Positions 35,064-47,700 are shown, numbered from the stretch's first letter. The stretch: 64,000 nucleotides of DNA from Hyperoodon ampullatus (GCA_949752795.1 OX457070.1:29621088-29685087); one strand, 5' to 3'. The notes: generated by a model not told the origin, from the sequence alone. Numbers and translations are program-made.

Positions 35064-35415
35064 GGACTTCCCTGGTGGCGCAGTGGTTAAGAACCCACCT
35101 GCCAGGGCAGGGGACATGGGTTCGATCCCTGGTCCAGGAAGAGCCCACATGCCGAGATGCAACTAAACCCATCTGCCACAACTACTTAGCCCGCGCTCTA
35201 GAGCCTGTGTGCTGCAACTACTGAGCCCCCGCGCTGCAACTACTGAAGCCCACGCGCCTAAAGCCTGTGCTCTGCAACAAGAGAAGCCACCACAATGAAA
35301 AGCCCGCGCACCGCAGCGAAGAGTAGCCCCCGCTCCCCACAACTAGAGGAAGCCCACGCACAGCAACGAAGACCCAGTGCAGCCAAAAAAATAAAAGAAA
35401 TTAAAAAAAGAAAAT
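35064..35415 (+). mobile_element. Long CHR-type SINE with target-site duplication
   Basis: Complete long form. The 16-bp duplication 'aaaaaagccaggcaag' is at 35048-35063 and 35416-35431. Confidence 0.97.
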
Positions 35416-35431
35416 AAAAAAGCCAGGCAAG

Positions 35432-36655
35432 ATCAATAGATGCAGAGAAAGATGGAGGTCAATGAATCTAATATCAAATATGCTTTCCCACCTATTTTAA
35501 GATCTATTCCAAACTTCCTTGGAGAAAATCTAGACTTTTAAGGAAAGTGCAGAGAACATGCCTCCCGTGGGCTTGCTTTGAGGGAATGTTTCAGCAGGTG
35601 CTGCATTCCGCCCTGGAGGTGGCTGCATGGATTTGTGAATTGAGGTGACAACATTGATTCCCCCCCCCCGCGAAGAAAAGATGCTGTCTCTACACAGGAA
35701 CTTTAACTGATAGTTTAACTACAGTGATACTACTTGAAACATGAGGAAGAAAGAGGAAGAGGAGGAGGAGAAAAGGGAGAAGGAAAAGAGGGAGGAGAAA
35801 AAAGAGAAGGAGGAGGAAGAAGCAGCAGAAACCGCTGTCAAGCCAGTCACAAGTCAGTTCAATAGTCATTTTAGAAAAAGCAAGAACCATCCCCCCCGAC
35901 CCCCCTCCGCCCTGGAGCACCTTTCTCTACGCTCCTCAAATGCCTGCTGAAAAAATTCTGGGACTAATGTACAAGCCAAGAAGCCTGTCGCAGAATTAGG
36001 GAGAGCAGGTGGAGGTGAGAAATAACCTATATTGAGGGACTTGAAAAATCATGGATTTGGGGAGGGGGGATGGGCACGGATTTGGCAATACCTTCAGCAT
36101 CATCTGTCAGGAAATCTAGGGATGGAAGAAGGTTCCAAGAGGGGTCCCAAATCTTCTGCATTTTGCAGATGCAAATCATATCGTCCACCTCCACTCTCGG
36201 CACTCGAGCGGTATCAGGATAAAATAAGCATCAAAAGGGGAATCTTGAAGTGAAAACAAATAGCAGAAGGTCAGCCTAGAGTTCTTGTGTGGGAGTGGCT
36301 TAACAAAGGTCAGCACAGCCACAGCATCAGAAAAGGTGGAAGAATTAAGGGTCACCGACAGACGAACCCCAAAGTTTGGGGTTTGGGTCTCCTGGTACCC
36401 TACGATTTGCCCCGCACACACACCCTTTAAGTTTCTCAGTTTGAGTCTCGCCTGTAGAGTTCCTGAAAAGACACGGTCTTATTAAGCGTTCGCACAGCGC
36501 CTAGCTCAGAGCTGACCCTTGAGCCGGTTCTCAATAACATCTGGGAGCAAAAGCTGCTTTTGAAGTTGGAGGAGGAAGGGCTCTGGGTTTATTTATGTTA
36601 GGGTTGGCTTTCGGGTGTGGCCTGGCACCAACTGCCAGCAAAAATTTCCCGATCA
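35432..36655. other. Unassigned DNA upstream of the AAK1 promoter
   Basis: No repeats recognised apart from a purine tract and C-runs (35661-35670 and 35890-35909). Base composition rises in G+C toward 36600. Distal promoter elements may lie here, but none can be proved. Confidence 0.5.
35738..35835. repeat. Polypurine tract
   Basis: About 95 bp almost wholly of A and G on the + strand, built of gag/gga/aaa blocks. It is a simple-sequence tract that also happens to be an open frame. Confidence 0.9.
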
Positions 36656-36681
36656 CCTCCGGTCTTCCACCTCTGCCCAGG

Positions 36682-36688
36682 TGACGTC
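36682..36688. promoter_or_regulatory. CRE-like site
   Basis: 'tgacgtc' is the core of the CREB/ATF site and the only clean copy in the promoter region. Confidence 0.55.
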
Positions 36689-36765
36689 GGTAAGCCCCGC
36701 AGGACCAGCTAGGGGCTAAGCGGCTAAGCCGCGTCCTTCAGGTGTCAGTCTCAATCCGTTCGGAA

Positions 36766-36785
36766 ACCACAATCCCCAGAATCCC
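36766..36785 (+). promoter_or_regulatory. ZNF143/Staf-like site 1
   Basis: 'accacaatccccagaatccc' closely fits the ZNF143 binding sequence, whose core is actacaattcccagaatgc. Confidence 0.65.
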
Positions 36786-36811
36786 TTGTGCAGGGAGGTC
36801 AAGTCGCAAAT

Positions 36812-36820
36812 AAGATGGCT
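36812..36820 (+). promoter_or_regulatory. YY1-like site
   Basis: 'aagatggct' matches the YY1 core, 27 bp after the first ZNF143-like site. Confidence 0.45.
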
Positions 36821-36978
36821 CCAGAAGGGTGGGACATGCAGCAGGGTGGAAACCCTGGTCCCTGGCAGTTTCTTTACCGGATGTGTTTAAATAACTGAAT
36901 CCCCACAAATGCACCACTCCACTAACCACCTCCGTGGCCGAGGAGGCAACCGCAGCCGCCTCTCTCGGTCGTCCAGGG

Positions 36979-36999
36979 GCATCCTGGGAGTTGCAGTCC
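36979..36999 (-). promoter_or_regulatory. ZNF143/Staf-like site 2
   Basis: On the minus strand it reads 'gactgcaactcccaggatgc', a near-consensus match. Confidence 0.7.
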
Positions 37000-37017
37000 A
37001 GTCGCTGGGCTGCGCCG

Positions 37018-37037
37018 AACAACCTTTCCCATAGTGC
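37018..37037 (+). promoter_or_regulatory. ZNF143/Staf-like site 3
   Basis: 'aacaacctttcccatagtgc' keeps the ttccca core and the tgc end; it is the weakest of the three. Confidence 0.45.
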
Positions 37038-37195
37038 CCTACGGGTCGGGCAATTTCAACATTCTCTTCCAAAACTCTCTCCGCACCGAGATCCCCTTTC
37101 CCCGATCCCCTTCTCTCCGACAACTCCTTCCCGTCTGTGGCCACAGAGCGGCGGCCGCCGGTGGCCTGGGCCCCTGGCCGGCTCGCCCCGAGAGG

Positions 37196-37220
37196 CACTT
37201 CCGGCGGCGGTTCACTTCCT
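37196..37220 (-). promoter_or_regulatory. AAK1: Tandem ETS/GABP sites
   Basis: 'cacttccgg' at 37196 is the exact reverse of the ccggaagtg ETS consensus; 'cacttcct' follows at 37213. Two sites in the same orientation, 17 bp apart, suit binding by the GABP tetramer. Confidence 0.65.
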
Positions 37221-37329
37221 GGTTGGGTGGCTGGAGCCGAGCGGGAGCGCGCGCGGGGGAGGGGCGGCGGGTTAGTCTCCGCCGGGCGCTCCGGGGATCA
37301 GCTGGCGGGCGGGCGGGCGCCGAACGCGG

Positions 37330-37438
37330 CCCCGGCTCTCGCTGCAGCGCCGCCTCCTCTCCTTGTCGCAGGCCGGCCCGGCGGCCGTGACAATGTTGCG
37401 GCGCTGGTAGCTGCGCGCCGGCCGCCAAGCCATCTCAA
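37330..37438 (+). other. AAK1: AAK1 non-coding first exon (5' limit uncertain)
   Basis: GC-rich leader ending 'gccatctcaa' before a plausible donor 'gtgggt' at 37439. Splicing to the acceptor at 37737 would join it to the exon with the start codon. The 5' end is a guess within the CpG-rich region. It contains a 5-codon upstream ORF at 37393-37410. Confidence 0.6.
37393..37410 (+). other. Upstream ORF in AAK1 leader
   Basis: ATG at 37393 with A at -3 opens a five-codon frame (MLRRW) ending TAG at 37408-37410. It is the only upstream ATG I see between this point and the AAK1 start in the predicted spliced leader, and could lower AAK1 translation. Confidence 0.55.
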
Positions 37439-37737
37439 GTGGGTGCCGCTGGGATGCTGCCTCGCGGGGCGGCGGGGAGACCGGGGAGGAGGGGAAGCAG
37501 TGCCGGGTTGGGTCAGCGCTGCCCGAGGCGGCCCGAATCCCTCCTTTTTCAGACCCCGGGGCACGGGGTCCCGGGTTCTGGGGCCGGGGACGCGTTTTCA
37601 GCCCCAGGGTTTTTCTTCCTAAGAAAATGCATGAAGCGTTTCCCCAGGATGGTGGCTTTTGCTCCCCCTAGGACTCAGCAGTTGAATTTTTAAGTGTGTT
37701 ACCGATTCATCCTCTCTCTCTTCCTCTGTCATCACAG
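37439..37737 (+). other. AAK1: AAK1 leader intron
   Basis: 299-bp candidate intron from GT at 37439-37440 to AG at 37736-37737. The acceptor has a strong pyrimidine tract (37709-37729). Still CpG-rich in its first half. Confidence 0.6.
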
Positions 37738-39940
<2,203 letters not shown>

Positions 39941-39944
39941 GCTC

Positions 39945-40110
39945 TGTATTCATTCATTTATTCATTCAACAAACAGTTATGGAGTGTCTGTGATGTGCCA
40001 GGCACTGTGCTAGGCTCTGGGGAATATGATTTAAAACTAGATGCTGGAACTTACAAACTACTTTGAGAGATGGAAAACAGCCACTTAAAATAGAGCAATA
40101 TGTGCTATCA
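39945..40110 (-). mobile_element. L2/MIR-type 3' end
   Basis: 'ttcattcatttattcattca' then 'atgtgccaggcactgtgcta' is the reverse of the common ancient LINE/SINE 3' end. Confidence 0.65.
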
Positions 40111-40489
40111 TGGAGATAAGCTTAGGGTGCAGTGGCCTCCAATTTTAGAGAGTCAAGAACTGCTTGCTGCAGGAAGTGACTGAAGGACGAGCAGGAGTTA
40201 TCCAGGTACGGTGACGGCATGGACAAAGGCTCAACTAGGTCTGGCAGTGTTGCCCTCTTTATGTTCTTTGACTGTAACTGAATTTGAATGTGTGGTTCTT
40301 AGAAGTATGTAGCTGTGTAGGAGCCAGTATACAAAGTACTTGTGAAGAACCCACCAAGTACAAAGGCACTGCTAGGTTCTGGGAAGGATATAGGGAGGTT
40401 TAAAGTATGATGCCTGCGTTTAAGGAGCTGTCAGTGAATTTATGAAAACAAGGCAGACATTCACCCCTACAGCAGCTTGGTTACCAGGG

Positions 40490-40830
40490 CTGTCTGTGGA
40501 ATCAGGTAGATCTAGATTCAAATTCTGGATCTGTTCTTTACTAGCTGTGAAACCTTGGGTAAGACATTTCAAACCTCTCTTGAATCTCCGTTTCCCTATG
40601 GCACTCTCAAAGTGTGGAGCCTGGGTCCAGAGCGTCAGCATCACGTGGGAGCTTGTTATAAATGCAGATTCAGGCCTCGCCCCATAAACTTGGTTGTGGG
40701 GCTTTAACAAGTTCCTGGAGAGATTCTGCTGCAAGCTAAAGTTTCAGAACCACTGCCCTACGGAGCGGTCTTGAATATTACTGAGGCAATGTACGTAAAT
40801 TATTTAACATTTTTCAGATGTTCGATAATT
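40490..40830 (+). mobile_element. MIR interrupted by MER5A
   Basis: Left part has 'ctagctgtgaaaccttgggt' and right part 'ttgaatattactgaggcaat'. The hAT element sits between them. Confidence 0.8.
40602..40755 (+). mobile_element. MER5A hAT transposon with 8-bp duplication
   Basis: 'cactctcaaagtgtggagcc' to 'agtttcagaaccactg'. Flanks 'ccctatgg' (40594-40601) and 'ccctacgg' (40756-40763) are an 8-bp duplication with one change, as expected for hAT elements. Confidence 0.92.
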
Positions 40831-41944
40831 GGTAGCCATTTTTTCTCAGCCAGGAGGAATGGGGGGCAATGTGAAGGCTAGTTTGACTGCAGCAATCTGC
40901 AGCTTTCCTTTCCCGCAGTATGGGTAGACACAGACAAATGTTCTTTGCAGAGGCATCAGCAGCTCTTCAAAGGGTCAACAGATGTTTTGGGTAGCCATGC
41001 TCCTTCCTGAACCCTCTTCTCTTTGAGTCCCCAGGTGCTGACCTAGCCACCAGTCCCAGCCAGTGTTGTCTTAGGATGATGAGAGTCATGCATCAAAGTG
41101 CCCAGGGCAGTGGCCAGGCAGTTCAGGGAGGGATGATGTGCTGGGCTTCAAGCTCAGACCCTGTTACCACCTCATCTCACTGACCGTCCCTTTTTCCCTC
41201 ATGTGGGTTTGGTCTGTACTTTACAGTGAGGAATCGCAGGAGCCCCAAGGAGGAGGTGCTGGAGTGTAAGGCAGGAGAGTGCCTGGGCTGCCATCTTTCC
41301 ATCAGCGGCATCAGCCCCAGTCGCCCAGTTTCCCTAACTAGTCCGGTGGGGGTTTGTCTGTCTGGGGGTAGTGAAGGTTCTAAGTCACAAGGGGTCTAGC
41401 TTTGTGTAGGCTGGTGCAGGGGAGGATATTTTCTCTCTAGCTTCCTCAGTGAAGATGCCATGATGAGATGCTAAATCATGTGTGAGGTAACAGGCGTGTG
41501 ATGTCAAGGGAAGATCTGGTTTAAGCTTCCAGAATGAGCTCAGTGGGTAAAGTGGAGCAATGCTCAAAGGAGGTCTGAGAGGCTATGCTCTTGTCATATC
41601 CCCTTAGCTACATGAGGCCTTACATCTAAGCTCCAGACAATACGTAAATGTTGACTACCTGCTGGGTCCAAGACAGCATTCCTGAACATTCTCTATAAGG
41701 CGGAGCAGGGGGCCCTTCAGGAAAGTTTTCTGACCTACACTAAAGGAATTCAGGTCTAGGGCTAATGAGAACTACTCAGTAAGTCTCCATATCAGTAAAC
41801 TTTGACAGTTTCTCCTACCTACAGTGCAAAGTAGTGAGGCTTAAAAAATATGTGTGAAATCACTTAAGCCAAACAAATGTGTGTGCGTGTGTGTGTGTGT
41901 GTATGTATGGCATAAATATGTATTGGTGGTATCAATATGACGCA
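40831..41944. other. Unassigned intron DNA
   Basis: No repeat recognised except a tg-rich microsatellite at 41879-41905. Confidence 0.5.
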
Positions 41945-42330
41945 TGCATGTATTCGTTTAGTGAATGTTTGTTGGTGCCTTCGCTGTGGCAGGTGCTGTA
42001 TTAGGCTCCAGAGCTACTGGGATGAATGGGACTTGGGCCCGGCTCTTAAGGAGCTCATAGACCAGCAAATAACGCTAAGATAAGTGTGCAGCACTTAGCA
42101 TGGTCCTGGGTGTGGTAAAAAGATGTTATGAGATGATAAAGGGCCTGGGGCTGAGGGTTTCCGGATGAAGCGTCGTTTGAACAGGAATGGAAATTACCCA
42201 GCATATGTTCCAGATGAGGGTTACTCAAGCCTTTCTAAGCAGAAAGAATAGCACATGCAAAAGTGCGGAGAGGGGAGACAGTATGGTGAGTTCTGGGAAA
42301 ACTGACTAGTCTGGTGTTATCATTTTGGTT
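41945..42330 (-). mobile_element. Probable L2, antisense
   Basis: 'ttcgtttagtgaatgtttgt', 'tggcaggtgctgtattaggc' and 'gcacatgcaaaagtgcggag' fit L2 read in reverse; divergence is high. Confidence 0.55.
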
Positions 42331-43489
42331 AGTAGAAGTTTCCCTTCCAGAGTCAAGGAAAGAAGGACATGGCATGGTAGAAGGAAGTTCTTTTACATTT
42401 GCTCCCTGGCTGTGCTGGCTGCTTGCTTTTCCCAGTGGCCCTGGGCCTTCTGAGTAACCATTGGCTAGCTGTCCAGTGTACACTGTTTCCCTCTGTGCCT
42501 CAGCCCTTTGCCAGTAGTGGGGGTGAGGAGGTGGCTGGTGTCTGGGGAAGGGGTGGTCCCGAAGGTTTGAAGAGAGGCAAGAAACTTGAAGCAGAAGCAG
42601 GCGGGGGAGTGAGAAGACCAATGTTACAGGAAGGAGTGGACAGGGAAGATAATGAGGGTGTTTGGCCCAAGCAGAAGGTACGTTGGAGAGAAAAGAAAAG
42701 GAAATAAGGCCACGGAGAGCTTCAGCGCCAGGCAGGGAGGTTGGCTGTAAGCATGTGAGGTCTTCTCTTGATGCAAACAACCAATTTGACCCCTCCCACT
42801 TCGGATGTCTTTGCCTGCTGGGAAGTCTGGTTTTTTAGTGGCAACTGCAGATTTTCAGGGGGTGGCTTGTGAATGGTGTCTTCTTCCTGGCTTCGGGCAT
42901 GATGACGGTTATAGCTTTGCTAAATATAGCCAAATCTCAAATTCAGAAATGAAATCTAGAATAAGTCATTGCATGGTCAAAACCTTTCCTTCGGTCTTTC
43001 TAACAAAGTCACACTCATTTAATGAGAGGTCATGAAGAGAGAGAAACAGTTTCATATGGGTTTCGAGAGGGAGGGTATGGGGGGAGGCATACACTTGTAC
43101 CTCGGTAGCTAAAACTGCATGTAGAGTACACAGGAAAAGCTTGGTAAATATTAATAAAGAACACATGAAAACATACTACTGCATCAGAGCAGTCATTTTA
43201 CCTTGCAGTATTTGAAAGTTGACACTTGAGACAGAAAGGGGACTCACCCCACCGTCCACCTTCATCTTGTCCTCTTCAAAGGATAGATGCTTTCTGAGCT
43301 GCTTAAGAAATCCCTGTGCCATCTGCATCTTTAAGAGCCAAACAGTGATAATCATAGAAATGAAATTGTCTGTTAAAGTAGCATCCAGCACTTGAAGTAG
43401 CAGAGCATAGCCTTCAGCCTACTTTTCTGGAGCCATCTTTTGGTGTGTTTGGTGTGGTGGCGGGAGTACTGCAGTGTGATTGGAAGACC
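42331..43489. other. Unassigned intron DNA
   Basis: No family recognised. The longest minus-strand frame here (42780-42235) has no known relative and is taken as chance. Confidence 0.45.
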
Positions 43490-43494
43490 CAGGT

Positions 43495-43840
43495 TTGTTC
43501 GTTCATTCTTTGCCGTGTTCAGTAACCGTGCCTGTGCTGGACGTCATGCAGTGATTAAGTAAGACACGGCTCTGCCTTGAGGAACTCAATATTATAGAAC
43601 TTCAGACACACGAGCAAATAGCTCTGCGTGCTGTGATGAGGGATGTACAAGGGCTAGGGGACAGACATGAGGGAGCCATTAATCTGTGGGGTGAGGGGTA
43701 GTCAGGGAAACTAAAGAAAGTGATACTTGAAGTGTGTCTTCAAAAATAAGAACTTAGTACTAGATGGACAGGGTCAAGAGAACATTCTAGGCAGAGAGAA
43801 TAACCAAAGGCCCAAAAGCAGGAAAGTGCACTGCTTGCTG
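43495..43840 (-). mobile_element. Probable L2, antisense
   Basis: 'gttcgttcattctttgccgt', 'attctaggcagagagaataa' and 'aaaggcccaaaagcaggaaa' resemble an antisense L2 3' region. Confidence 0.55.
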
Positions 43841-43879
43841 GGAGCTGTATGTTTTGAGACAGTAGTGATCTAGTAGTGT

Positions 43880-44090
43880 CAAGTGCTGTGGAGGCCAATA
43901 AAGTAGCCACTAGCCACATATGAGTATTTAAATTTAAATTATCTGATATAAGATAAAAATTTAATTCGTCAGACACAGTAGCCACATTTCAGTTGATTAA
44001 TAGCCACGTGTGGCTAAGGCCTACAATTTTGGACAACACAGACGGAGAAAACTTCATCATCAGGGAAGGTTCTTTGGGCAGTGTTGGTTT
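43880..44090. mobile_element. hAT/Charlie-type DNA transposon, family unassigned
   Basis: 'gtagccactagccacatatg' on the left and 'tagccacgtgtggctaaggc' on the right are inverted parts of a known Charlie-related repeat. Confidence 0.55.
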
Positions 44091-44770
44091 GGAACAATAG
44101 TCTTTTAAACTTTTTGGGTAGAATAACACTCAGTTTACAGACATGCTCTCCCTTGTTTATTTACATTATATTCATGGCCTGCTGTCCTTAGCTAATAATC
44201 TGAAGGCGTAGTATGTACTTATAGTGAAGTTCATCATTTATGATAGTGGTTGCACATCCGTACTTTAATCTCAGCAAGGTTTTGGTGAACTTCTTGTCAT
44301 ATCTTATTAGACTGTGATTGTTTCTACGTTGTTCTGTGACTGATGAAGAAGACACCGGGATAGCAATCAGGCCCTGCCATTCTCTTGTTTCTCACGTATG
44401 CTTGTGTTATCTTTATCCAAGCTTTCTTTGCAGGAATCTTTTTAATCCCCTTGTTTGTTTTATGAGGGCTAATCCATTTAAAACAAATGTAATCAGTAAA
44501 CGCACTTAACCAAGCACATGGACTGCAGTACCTCTCAGTACATCTCAGCCTTTGCTATGGAGCTTCTGCTCTTCCCCCAGGATTCCATCAGATTTGTCTG
44601 AGACGCGTGACTGACATTTGGACTTGATGGAAACATTAGAGATGGACCATATATTAAATATTAGTAAAGATAAAAGTCTTATTTTTTAAGATGACAGTTA
44701 ATATAAGTAGTCTCATATTTTCTTTCTAAACCCAGTGGATTGCTTTGTGTACCTCTGTTTGGAGACCACT
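44091..44770. other. Unassigned intron DNA
   Basis: No repeat family or exon recognised. Confidence 0.45.
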
Positions 44771-44787
44771 GGTCTAGAGCAGTGGTT

Positions 44788-44990
44788 CTCAACCAGGGGC
44801 GATTATCCTCAGGTGACATTTAGCAACATCTGGAGACACTTTTGATCGTCACAGGATGGGGTAATACTGGCAGCTAGTGAGTTTAGGCCAGGGCTCCTGC
44901 TAAACGTCCGGCAGTGTACACGATTTCCCCACCCCCAACAGAGAATCATCCAGACCCAAATGTCAGCAGTGCCAAGGTGGTACAGCATGA
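44788..44990 (+). mobile_element. MER20 hAT transposon
   Basis: Begins 'cagtggttctcaaccagggg', with 'tctggagacacttttgatcg' and 'cagggctcctgctaaacgtc' inside. The right end is degraded and no 8-bp duplication is visible. Confidence 0.9.
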
Positions 44991-45004
44991 TGTGTCAGCT
45001 AGTA

Positions 45005-45110
45005 TGGGGACAGAGAGGACTCGGGTGGCTCAGAAGGGTCTAATTTGCTGTGTGACTTTCAGGCAAATCACTTAATTTTTAAATTTATTTTCTCAGAATC
45101 AGCAAGCCAG
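45005..45110 (+). mobile_element. MIR fragment
   Basis: 'gctgtgtgactttcaggcaa' followed by 'atcacttaatttttaaattt' fits the MIR core. Confidence 0.6.
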
Positions 45111-45424
45111 CAATCTTTCTTAACCTATTATGGTTAAAAATCTTTACGTCATTTTCTGTGTAAAACATCTACTTCAGAGTAAACGGGTAAAGCAATGGAC
45201 ATAGAACGGCAAGTCTGTGTGGGTCCTGGATGAGAGGAGTTATAGCAGCACTCTCCACTGACTGCACGTGAATTATGAGCTTTAAAAAATTCTCCCCATA
45301 TTCCCATATCTGAGCAACCCCAAAATGTGGTGGAAGCATTTTCTGACTTGAATTACTCAGAGCGAGGTTCAGTTGGGAAGGGATATTAAAGGTCAATGTT
45401 ATGAGAGAAGACGTTGGTAATCCT
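45111..45424. other. Unassigned intron DNA
   Basis: Nothing recognised in this stretch. Confidence 0.45.
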
Positions 45425-45600
45425 TTGTGTAAGGAAGAGTCTAGCACTTGCAGCTAAGGGTCTTGGGTTCAAGTTCTTTCACATCTGCTACTTGTCGGCT
45501 TTGGGGCAGTCATTTAACTATTGTGAGCCTTTGCTTCCTCACTGTAGTAAACGTCCTTCCTACCTCTGTAGGGATGCTGTGATCATGAAGTGAGAGGCTG
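45425..45600 (+). mobile_element. MIR
   Basis: 'aagggtcttgggttcaagtt', 'tttggggcagtcatttaact' and 'tgagcctttgcttcctcact' fit MIR in sense. Confidence 0.7.
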
Positions 45601-45639
45601 GAGGTATAATGCGGAGAGCATAAGAGACAGCTTGCCCCT

Positions 45640-46140
45640 CCAGCCAGGAGGAGCAAGGTTTACTGAGCATCTAGCATATTCTTTTTTTTTTTTTTTTGCG
45701 GTACGCGGGCCTCTCACCGTTGCAGCCTCTCCCGCTGCAGAGCACAGGCTCCGGACGCGCAGGCTCAGCGGCCATGGCTCACGGGCCCAGCCGCTCCGTG
45801 GCATGTGGGATTCCCCCGGACCGGGGCACGAACCCGCGTCCCCTGCATCGGCAGGCGGACTCTCAACCACTGTGCCACCAGGGAAGCCCCATCTAGCATA
45901 TTCTTTACCAGCTCTGTTTGAGGTGCTATGGCAGAGAGAAGTAATGGAAAGCTTGGCTCCTGCCCTCCCGGTTGACGTGACGTGACCAACACGCAGGAAG
46001 CAAGTGCACCCCACAAGACAATAGCTATTGAAATGCTGGCGTGTGTGGTGTACTCTCTAAATTCTGGAGGGGTTGAGGGGAAGGAGGGCAATGAGCACTG
46101 AGATGGTTAGGCAACATGTCCTGGAGTGGGACTGTTCGCA
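45640..46140 (-). mobile_element. Probable L2/MIR-type 3' end with SINE insertion
   Basis: 'gtttactgagcatctagcat' left of the SINE and 'gctctgtttgaggtgctatg' right of it join into one antisense L2-like end. Confidence 0.5.
45685..45889 (-). mobile_element. Mid-length CHR-type SINE with target-site duplication
   Basis: The 17-bp duplication 'catctagcatattcttt' is at 45668-45684 and 45890-45906. Confidence 0.97.
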
Positions 46141-46448
46141 GCGGTGAGGCTTTTCTCTGGAACCCCTTCTTCGAGGAGCCTTGTTGTAGGGAACATACCT
46201 AGTTCAGCACCTTTGCACATGTTATATTCTTAGTAAAGTTAAAGTATTGCAACCTTTTTAGTCTCTTTCGAGGAACAGCATTGCCTACATAAATAAATCA
46301 TATGTTCTGTGTTTATACCCAAAGCAAAAAAGCTTTTTCATTCTATGTGATTTTGAATCAGGAATAATGAGTATCAGCACGTTAAGGCAATACTGGCTGC
46401 AAGATTTTGTGCTTACTTTCTTCCTCCATTATTATCTTTCTTATTATT
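46141..46448. other. Unassigned intron DNA
   Basis: Nothing recognised in this stretch. Confidence 0.45.
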
Positions 46449-46460
46449 AGTCTGTTATTT

Positions 46461-46678
46461 ATTTATTTATTTATTTATTTTTTTTTGCGGTACCCGGGTC
46501 TCTCACTGTTGTGGCCTCTCCCGTTGTGGAACACAGGTTCCGGATGCGCAGGCTCAGCGGCCATGGCTCACGGGCCTAGCTGTTCTGTGGCATGTGGGAT
46601 CTTCCCGGACCGGGGCACAAACCCACGTCCCCTGCATCGGCAGGCGGACTCTCAACCACTGCGCCATCAGGGAAGCCC
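46461..46678 (-). mobile_element. Mid-length CHR-type SINE with target-site duplication
   Basis: Minus-strand copy with a tttat-repeat tail. 'agtctgttattt' is at 46449-46460 and 46679-46690. Confidence 0.95.
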
Positions 46679-46690
46679 AGTCTGTTATTT

Positions 46691-47700
46691 TTTATTATCA
46701 TTTAGTCTATTATGTATAAACAATCTCAGTTCTTCTATTGAGTTATAGACAGTTGTTAGAAGGAGGAGTCCTTCTTATGAGTGAGACTTCTACCTTGGCA
46801 GAGGGTGAGTTCCCCAAGTTGGAACAAAGTTAAAAGAGTAAAAATCTGGAGTTTCATTTGAGATGTGCTGTGAGTAAATCAGTTTGAGCTGGTCACTTTT
46901 CTCCTTGGGCTCTGCATGAACCTTGGCAGACAATGGAAGGCAATGCCAACTGAAGCTTTGTTATTTATGATTTCTGAAGAGCCAAGAGATTGTTGGATGA
47001 AAGAGTTTATGGCATCCCTATATTATTATAATAGAAGGCCAAGCGAAGCATTGATGTTGGATTATCATTTGTAATTATAATGATCTTAAATAATGATGCC
47101 TTTCATCTAGGACTTGAATCCTGGAGAAAGCAGTATAATGCCATGTAATTTGTTTGGTACCTGTTTTTAAGGACATATAGCTATTGTACTGGGACCTTTA
47201 GAGTCAGGGAAAGATTATTGTCCCTCTGGTACTGAGCATGAATTTGAGAACAAAATGGAGACTTTATTACCTGGGGACAGGAAGAGAGAATAGGACTCAG
47301 GCCTCATCAGTTGGGCCCTTCCAGCTTTACAGAGGTGGCACGTCTCCCACCAGTACCCTCGACTCATCATTTTCCCTGGTCCATGAATTTTGTTGGCTCA
47401 GGAAGTGCTGATTATCTTACAGGTTTGTTAGACTCGTTTAATTTCCCCTGGGGATAGCCTAGCCCTGTTCCTCAGACCTTTGTCCTCTACTATTTTTAGA
47501 AGCCTGGGAATCTTGGTGGTGGGGGAGTGGGCAGTGTTGGAAGAAATAATTCCGTCTGGCTTTTTGGCTATGGGAAAATCTCGGTTTGACCGGAAGGGGT
47601 AACTCAGTAATGATTGGGGAAAACCTGATGTTCAGTACTATCTTTCCTCCCTGACTCCCTAGGTCACAGGGAACATGATGATGTTCTCCTTAGGGGAGGA
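46691..47700. other. Unassigned intron DNA
   Basis: About 1 kb without recognised repeats; the 46930-47140 part is AT-rich and non-repetitive. Confidence 0.5.

Larger units (their letters stand above)
36660..37330 (+). promoter_or_regulatory. AAK1: AAK1 CpG-rich promoter region
   Basis: A sharp rise in G+C and CpG from about 36,900 to 37,620 follows AT-rich DNA. Visible sites are a CRE (36682-36688, tgacgtc), three ZNF143-like sites, a YY1-like core (36812-36820), two ETS sites (37196-37204 and 37213-37220) and GC boxes near 37255-37271. There is no TATA box. The exact start site cannot be placed; dispersed initiation is expected for this class. Confidence 0.8.

Noticed and set aside
35741..35950. 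Glu/Lys-rich frame of 69 codons
   Set aside because: It is a translation of the polypurine tract and has no start context, splice support or conserved pattern.
36660..37330. The divergent neighbour gene's first exon (such as ANXA4) to the left of the promoter
   Set aside because: In human, ANXA4 lies upstream of AAK1 in the opposite direction, but I could not recognise any of its coding exons on the minus strand of this window, so none is annotated.
37137..37622. 161-codon + frame and 129-codon - frame (37428-37039) across the CpG-rich promoter
   Set aside because: Stop codons are rare by chance in GC-rich DNA. Both cross the promoter, predicted exon and intron boundaries, and neither resembles a known protein.
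42235..42780. 181-codon minus-strand frame in the AAK1 intron
   Set aside because: No known relative, no visible promoter and low-complexity composition (Pro, Ser, Leu); chance is more likely.
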